Source: Erysipelotrichaceae bacterium (GTDB lineage Bacteria; Bacillota_I; Bacilli_A; Erysipelotrichales; Erysipelotrichaceae). Taken from it: a DNA stretch of 8,887 nt. Every line of letters begins with the position of its first letter. Positions within the stretch are counted from its first letter, which is position 1. Positions 5,372-8,887 of this stretch are shown here, in pieces. The translations under genes and the position numbers were made by a program. The DNA lies in assembly GCA_016302195.1 (NCBI GenBank), contig JAEDOA010000056.1:1-8887 (forward strand). The letters run 5' to 3'. The notes under the pieces are model-generated. The model worked only from the letters and a program-made list of their open reading frames with translations, did not search any database and was not told the DNA's origin.

Positions 5372-5373
5372 TT

Positions 5374-6687
5374 ATGATTGATAATAGTTACTTTCTTGAT
5401 GAGTTGAAGCAATTGCTTTCTGAAGAAAAATATAATTTATTTTTGGATGCATTAGATAAACCTATGGCAAAAGCTTTGAGAATCAACACCAAAAAAACAG
5501 ATTATGATTTTTTAAATCAATATTTTGATTTATCTAGAAACTGCGTTTTTGATAATAATACGTATTTAATTGATAGTGAAAGCAAGTTGGGAAATCATCC
5601 TTTTCATAATAGTGGGTTGTATTATCTACAAGAGCCTTCTGCAACAAGTGCAGTAAATGCTTTAGAGGTTGAAAAGGATGATTATGTATTGGATTTGTGT
5701 GGGGCTCCTGGTGGAAAAAGCACTCAAATCCTAAATCGATTATCAGAAAATGGCTTTTTACTATGCAATGAATATGATAAAAAAAGGGCTAATACATATT
5801 TAAGTAATCTTGAAAGATGGGGCTATGATAATTACATGTTAACCAACAGCAACACTCTAAGTTTATGTACACAGCTAGTAGGCGTATTTGATAAAGTGCT
5901 GGTAGATGCTCCCTGTTCAGGAGCAAGCATGTTTAAAAAATATCCTGAAACTGTTAAAGACTATAATCTAAAGTTAGAGTTAGCTTGTCAGAAAAGACAG
6001 CTTGAGATTTTGGATAATGCTTATTTAACCCTAAAGGAAAATGGTGTATTGGTTTATTCAACATGTACTTATAATAAATATGAAAACGAAGATGTTATTG
6101 AAAAGTTTTTGGATAAACATAGTGATATGCAACTAGTTGATACAGGTTTAGCCTTTGGTGAAAAAGGCTTTGATAGTTGTAAGTTAACAACTAGAATATT
6201 TCCTTATCATGGTGGTGAGGGCCATTTTATTGCTAAGATGATAAAACGCTCAGCCATTAAGCCAGTAAAGCTTAAAAGACTTGAATTTAGCAAGAATAAA
6301 CTTGTTGATGAGTTTATCGAAGAAAATCTAAAACAGAATATAAAGTATACAATTATTTCTGATAAAGTTTATTGTAGTAGTGAAAAACTTCTTTCTCTCA
6401 ACAGCAACATTATTCGCTCGGGTATTTTATTGGGAACATTAGTAAAGAATAGATTTGAGCCTGCTCACCATGGTTATATCAGCTATCATTTTGATAAGCA
6501 ACTTCAGCTGGATGATAAAAAGGATGTTATTGATTTTTTAAGCGGAAATTGTATCAATAAAAAAGGATATAAGGGTTATATCCAGGTTACATATAAGAAT
6601 CAGCCTTTAGGTTTTGTAAAGGGTGATGGTATTGTTTTAAAGAATCATTTGCCTAAGGGTTTACGAATTTCTCAAGTAATGATTTAA
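5374..6687 (+). CDS. rsmF: RsmF-type 16S rRNA/RNA (cytosine-C5) methyltransferase
   Basis: A 437-residue NOL1/NOP2/Sun-family enzyme that uses S-adenosylmethionine to methylate a cytosine in rRNA. The SAM loop is LDLCGAPGGKS (106-116), DAPCSG (178-183) carries Cys181, STCTY (229-233) carries Cys231; the paired cysteines act as nucleophile and release residue in this family. RIFPYHGGEGHF (274-285) completes the catalytic core. The C-terminal part (about 325-432), with GYIQVTYKNQPLGFVKGDG, matches the PUA-like RNA-binding domain of RsmF. No ribosome binding site precedes ATG 5374, only 2 bases after the uppP stop, so translation probably depends on re-initiation. The last 35 bases overlap the 3' end of the opposite gene. 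The exact target base cannot be read from sequence. Confidence 0.9.
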   Translation: MIDNSYFLDELKQLLSEEKYNLFLDALDKPMAKALRINTKKTDYDFLNQYFDLSRNCVFDNNTYLIDSESKLGNHPFHNSGLYYLQEPSATSAVNALEVEKDDYVLDLCGAPGGKSTQILNRLSENGFLLCNEYDKKRANTYLSNLERWGYDNYMLTNSNTLSLCTQLVGVFDKVLVDAPCSGASMFKKYPETVKDYNLKLELACQKRQLEILDNAYLTLKENGVLVYSTCTYNKYENEDVIEKFLDKHSDMQLVDTGLAFGEKGFDSCKLTTRIFPYHGGEGHFIAKMIKRSAIKPVKLKRLEFSKNKLVDEFIEENLKQNIKYTIISDKVYCSSEKLLSLNSNIIRSGILLGTLVKNRFEPAHHGYISYHFDKQLQLDDKKDVIDFLSGNCINKKGYKGYIQVTYKNQPLGFVKGDGIVLKNHLPKGLRISQVMI

Positions 6688-7315
6688 CTAAGGTTAAGTC
6701 ATTTTTAATTATTACATTCTCTTTAAGAATTTCTTCATTTGGTTGTAGTAAATCAGGAACCATGCAGGCAATAGCGTGGGCGTTCAAGGCGGCTTTAATT
6801 CCATTGTATGAATCTTCTATTACTAGGCAGTTTTCAATAGGAACATTCATTTTTTCACTTGCTAGTAAGAATATTTGGGGATCAGGCTTTGATTTTTTTA
6901 CCATATCACCTGTAACAATATGTGTAAAAGGCACTTGATAACCATTACCATTGAAAGTGTAATAGATTTTTTCCATGGGAGCACTTGTGGCTAAAGCTAT
7001 AGGAAAGTTATGCTTTTTTAACCAGTTGATTAAATCCATTGCTCCTTTTTTTAAAGGAATCTTACCCTGTTTTAAATATTCGTTCATTATCTTTCCCGAA
7101 GAAGTTAAAATCTGATCGGAAATCATATCATCATGAGTGAAAGTAGATAAGTATTTAATTGATTGATTTTTATTGATGCCAATAACATTTATGAATTGTT
7201 CAAAATAAAACGGATAGCCTTGCTTCTGCATCAGAGAAGTTAAGACATCTTTTGCGATATTCTCTGAATCAGAAATAGTACCATCCATATCAAAAATAAC
7301 TGCTTTAATTTCCAT
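6653..7315 (-). CDS. HAD-superfamily phosphatase, beta-phosphoglucomutase-like
   Basis: A 220-residue HAD hydrolase with a helical C1 cap (about residues 15-85), the subfamily of beta-phosphoglucomutase, phosphoglycolate phosphatase and many sugar-phosphate phosphatases. Motif I is D9-M-D11-G-T (nucleophile and acid/base), motif II T110-S111, motif III K143 in K-S-K-P-D-P, and motif IV V-I-E167-D168. The substrate cannot be assigned; beta-phosphoglucomutase, pseudouridine-5'-phosphate or 2-deoxyglucose-6-phosphate activities are all possible. The start at 7315 has GAGGTG (7321-7326 on the minus strand) at 5 bases. It is transcribed divergently from the nitroreductase and convergently with the rsmF-like gene, whose last 35 bases overlap its own 3' end. 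Confidence 0.92.
   Translation of the reverse strand: MEIKAVIFDMDGTISDSENIAKDVLTSLMQKQGYPFYFEQFINVIGINKNQSIKYLSTFTHDDMISDQILTSSGKIMNEYLKQGKIPLKKGAMDLINWLKKHNFPIALATSAPMEKIYYTFNGNGYQVPFTHIVTGDMVKKSKPDPQIFLLASEKMNVPIENCLVIEDSYNGIKAALNAHAIACMVPDLLQPNEEILKENVIIKNDLTLVKSLLEKFVNP
6681..6708 (+). terminator. Probable terminator of the exporter-uppP-rsmF operon
   Basis: GATTTAAC (6681-6688) pairs with GTTAAGTC (6693-6700), eight pairs including one G-T, around the tetraloop TAAG, followed by ATTTTTAATT. The stem is AT-rich and so of modest strength. It begins inside the rsmF stop region and lies entirely within the coding sequence of the opposing HAD gene. The minus strand has no T run after the stem, so it should act only rightward. 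Confidence 0.5.
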
Positions 7316-7330
7316 AAAATCACCTCAAAC

Positions 7331-7359
7331 AATTTAGCATAATTGGCTAACGATTTCAA
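7331..7359 (-). promoter_or_regulatory. Candidate promoter of the minus-strand HAD gene
   Basis: On the minus strand TTGAAA (plus 7354-7359), a 17-base spacer ending in TGC, then TAAATT (plus 7331-7336), an extended -10 arrangement. The predicted start near 7324 would cut into the ribosome binding site (7321-7326), so the true -10 may be TATGCT slightly upstream (plus 7335-7340). A dyad TTAGC-N7-GCTAA (7334-7350) lies across it. Confidence 0.35.
7334..7350. promoter_or_regulatory. Inverted repeat in the divergent spacer, possible operator
   Basis: TTAGC (7334-7338) and GCTAA (7346-7350) are perfect inverted arms separated by 7 bases, placed over the -10 region of the leftward HAD promoter. 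The arm sequence resembles the outer part of a CIRCE arm, but the spacing is wrong and the CACT core is missing. Confidence 0.3.
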
Positions 7360-7402
7360 TAAATGGGAAAAAGATTAGTTTAAAAAAGGGTAATAAATGA
7401 AT

Positions 7403-7408
7403 TATAAT
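7403..7408 (+). promoter_or_regulatory. Candidate -10 box of the nitroreductase operon
   Basis: A perfect TATAAT with a weak -35-like TTTAAA at 7379-7384 (18-base spacer). Transcription would begin at about 7415, just before the ribosome binding site at 7416-7424, which would make ATG 7430 the only usable start. It is a weak call, because AT-rich sequence yields such boxes by chance. Confidence 0.35.
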
Positions 7409-7415
7409 ATTTGCG

Positions 7416-7424
7416 AAGAGGTGA
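7416..7424 (+). promoter_or_regulatory. Ribosome binding site that sets the nitroreductase start
   Basis: AAGAGGTGA lies 5 bases before ATG 7430. The upstream in-frame ATG at 7397 has only a weak AAGGG. The protein family begins at the second Met, so this site decides the start. Confidence 0.75.
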
Positions 7425-7429
7425 AAAAA

Positions 7430-7954
7430 ATGAATGAAATTTTAGAGAATATTTTTAATAGAAGAAGCGTCAAAAAATATAATGACAAAGAAGTATCCAA
7501 TGATGATTTACAAACAATTGTTAAAGCTGGATTATATGCACCTAGTGGTAGAAACATGCAGTCAGCGATAATGGTTGTTGTTAAAAACAAGGAATTACTT
7601 GATAAGCTTAGAAGACTTAATCAAACCTCTGTTGGTAATGAATACACTTTTGATCCTTTTTATGGAGCAAAAGCAGTAATTATTGTATTGGCTGATAAAA
7701 AATGTCCTACTTACGTTTATGATGGCAGTTTAGTAATGGAGAATCTAATGTTGGCTGCTGAAAGTCTTGGCATTTCATCTTGCTGGATTCATCGTGCCAA
7801 AGAAATGTTTGAAACCCAGCAAGGCAAGGAAATATTAAAACAGTTAGGTGTAGAAGGCGATTATGAAGGTATCGGAAATTGTATCTTAGGTTATAGTGAT
7901 ATTAAACCTCATCCAACTGAAAGAAAGGAAAATCGCGTATTTTACGCATTGTAG
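7430..7954 (+). CDS. Nitroreductase family flavoprotein (FMN-dependent NAD(P)H oxidoreductase)
   Basis: A 174-residue protein when started at ATG 7430; an in-frame ATG at 7397 would add 11 residues but lacks a good ribosome binding site and gives an extension untypical of the family. Family signs: the N-terminal R-R-S-V-K-K-Y (11-17), which contacts FMN phosphate; A-P-S-G-R-N (37-42); a central helix E-N-L-M-L-A-A-E-S-L-G; and the closing G-I-G-N-C-I-L-G-Y with a final R-x-x-x-x-F-Y. Members reduce nitroaromatics, quinones or flavins using NAD(P)H and usually act as homodimers in the cytoplasm. The physiological substrate is unknown. The Cof-type phosphatase gene starts 9 bases downstream, so the two form a small operon; a functional link is not evident. 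Confidence 0.92.
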   Translation: MNEILENIFNRRSVKKYNDKEVSNDDLQTIVKAGLYAPSGRNMQSAIMVVVKNKELLDKLRRLNQTSVGNEYTFDPFYGAKAVIIVLADKKCPTYVYDGSLVMENLMLAAESLGISSCWIHRAKEMFETQQGKEILKQLGVEGDYEGIGNCILGYSDIKPHPTERKENRVFYAL

Positions 7955-7963
7955 GAACGTTAA

Positions 7964-8755
7964 ATGATTAAAGCAATATTTTTGGATATAGATGACACTT
8001 TAATAAAATATGGCAATTATTATGTTGAAAAAAGTGCTGTAGAAGCGATTAATCAAGCTAAAGAAAAAGGAATAATCGTAATAGTTGCTACTGGAAGAGG
8101 ATATTCATTTTTACATCAGGATGTTAAAGATTCAGTAAAACCTGATTATTATATTACAGTTAACGGAACATGCATATCAGACAAAGATGGTAAATGCATA
8201 ATCAATACCCCAATTGATAAAGACGATATTGATAAACTGATTGATATTTGTTTAAAGAGAGATTATCCTTTCGGTATAAAATTTCCTAATGATTTCATGG
8301 TTTATCATCGCTATGATGATTTTATTGGCCAATATTGTAATAAAGCAATTTCCAAAGATAATCTTCATGATAATACTCTTACAAAAGACTATCATAAGAG
8401 TTTTCCTCCACTAGATTTATTTATGTATTCTAAAGACAAGGAAGCTATGAAATTGAAAGAAGTATTTACAGATCTGAATTTCTGTGAAGCTTATGGAGAT
8501 GGCTGTGAATGCTGGAGCAATAAAGCAAATAAGGGTAGAGCAATTCAGCAAGTGTGTGATTTGCTTAATATCAGTTTAGACCAATGTATGGCATTTGGTG
8601 ATGCCGGTAATGATGTTGAAATGCTGCAAATGTGTGGCATAGGAGTATGCATGGGAAATGGTAAGGAAATGGCAAAAAAAGCAGCAGATTATATTACAAC
8701 TGATATTGATGATGACGGAATCTATAATGCATTAAAGCATTTTGATATTATTTAG
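7964..8755 (+). CDS. Cof-type HAD-IIB phosphatase
   Basis: A 263-residue HAD hydrolase of the Cof/YwpJ type, with the large C2 cap inserted between motifs II and III (about residues 80-185). Motif I is D8-I-D10-D-T, motif II V-A-T43-G-R-G, motif III Lys190 in N-K-A-N-K-G, and motif IV F-G-D213-A-G-N-D217. Enzymes of this group dephosphorylate sugar phosphates, flavin or pyridoxal phosphate with overlapping specificities, so no substrate can be named. Length is usual for the group (about 260-280). AGGA (7953-7956) overlaps the preceding stop and lies 7 bases before ATG 7964, so translation is likely coupled to the nitroreductase. A strong terminator directly follows the stop. Confidence 0.93.
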   Translation: MIKAIFLDIDDTLIKYGNYYVEKSAVEAINQAKEKGIIVIVATGRGYSFLHQDVKDSVKPDYYITVNGTCISDKDGKCIINTPIDKDDIDKLIDICLKRDYPFGIKFPNDFMVYHRYDDFIGQYCNKAISKDNLHDNTLTKDYHKSFPPLDLFMYSKDKEAMKLKEVFTDLNFCEAYGDGCECWSNKANKGRAIQQVCDLLNISLDQCMAFGDAGNDVEMLQMCGIGVCMGNGKEMAKKAADYITTDIDDDGIYNALKHFDII

Positions 8756-8787
8756 AAAAAGAGCTTGATAATTAACAAGCTTTTTTT
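8756..8787 (+). terminator. Terminator of the nitroreductase-HAD operon
   Basis: AGCTTG (8762-8767) pairs with CAAGCT (8776-8781) around an 8-base loop; the stem is extended by a G-T pair and an A run against the T run (8781-8787). It starts right after the stop codon at 8755. Confidence 0.88.
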
Positions 8788-8792
8788 GTCGG

Positions 8793-8818
8793 AAAAAAAG
8801 ATGTGATTAGTAATCACA
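8793..8818 (-). terminator. Terminator of a minus-strand gene entering from the right
   Basis: TGTGATTAGTAATCACA (8802-8818) is a perfect palindrome around one central base. Read on the minus strand it is followed by TC and seven T (plus 8793-8799). It lies one base beyond the stop codon of the partial minus-strand gene, so it ends that transcript. Confidence 0.8.
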
Positions 8819-8819
8819 C

Positions 8820-8887
8820 CTATTCAATAACAAGTTTCTTTAAAGCAATATATAGTGGAGTAGCGCAAATAATCGATAAAACTGCAT
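8820..8887 (-). CDS. C-terminal end of a membrane protein, partial
   Basis: On the minus strand, codons 8885-8823 encode 21 residues ending in TAG (8820-8822). The stretch contains a hydrophobic run with a Pro (SIICATPLYIAL), followed by the basic K-K and a short L-V-I-E tail, as in the last transmembrane helix of an integral membrane protein such as a transporter. The other two minus frames are closed by stops within the segment, and a terminator sits immediately after the stop codon, which supports a real gene. The family cannot be determined from so little; an ECF-type substrate-binding component is one guess. Confidence 0.6.
   Translation of the reverse strand, partial: AVLSIICATPLYIALKKLVIE

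Overview
The window is AT-rich (A/T-ending codons, AT-rich spacers) and densely packed, with strong AGGAG-type ribosome binding sites, a CIRCE heat-shock operator and factor-independent terminators ending in T runs. This points to a low-GC Gram-positive bacterium (Bacillota). Gene content such as paired G3E GTPases, DUF4272 and a split ThrE exporter would suit an Erysipelotrichia- or Clostridia-like gut anaerobe, but the taxon is inferred only. Nothing looks like a phage, a transposon or a CRISPR array.

Layout. Positions 1-112 are a divergent regulatory region: a near-perfect CIRCE operator (25-51) sits over a strong leftward promoter, so a heat-shock operon probably starts just off the left edge. 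A separate rightward extended -10 promoter drives two G3E/CobW-family GTPases. The first (113-1285) carries an exceptional Cys-triplet/His-rich metal-binding insert. The second (1294-2244) has a G3E-like domain without the metal motif, apparently fused to the C-terminal domain of the YcgQ/TIGR03943 permease-partner family. A tRNA-Thr(GGT) gene with slightly degenerate stems (2297-2373) and a terminator follow. Next comes a DUF4272 gene (2610-3242) with its own promoter enclosed by an inverted repeat.

Positions 3288-6687 look like one operon: ThrE/YjjP-like and ThrE/YjjB-like exporter halves, undecaprenyl-diphosphatase UppP, and an RsmF-type rRNA m5C methyltransferase. Its promoter is so close to the first ATG that the transcript may be leaderless. 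The operon runs tail-to-tail into a minus-strand HAD phosphatase (6653-7315) with a 35-bp coding overlap. A divergent spacer leads to a nitroreductase (start re-assigned to 7430) and a Cof-type HAD phosphatase, closed by a strong terminator. At the right edge a second, oppositely oriented terminator follows the last 21 codons of a minus-strand membrane protein that continues out of the window.

The most unusual part is the left third: two adjacent G3E GTPase paralogues that look like a metal-handling pair, one storing or binding metal through a recently expanded Cys/His array, the other carrying a domain normally found with DUF318-type permeases. The rest is mostly housekeeping: cell-wall lipid carrier recycling, rRNA modification, small-molecule export and phosphatases.
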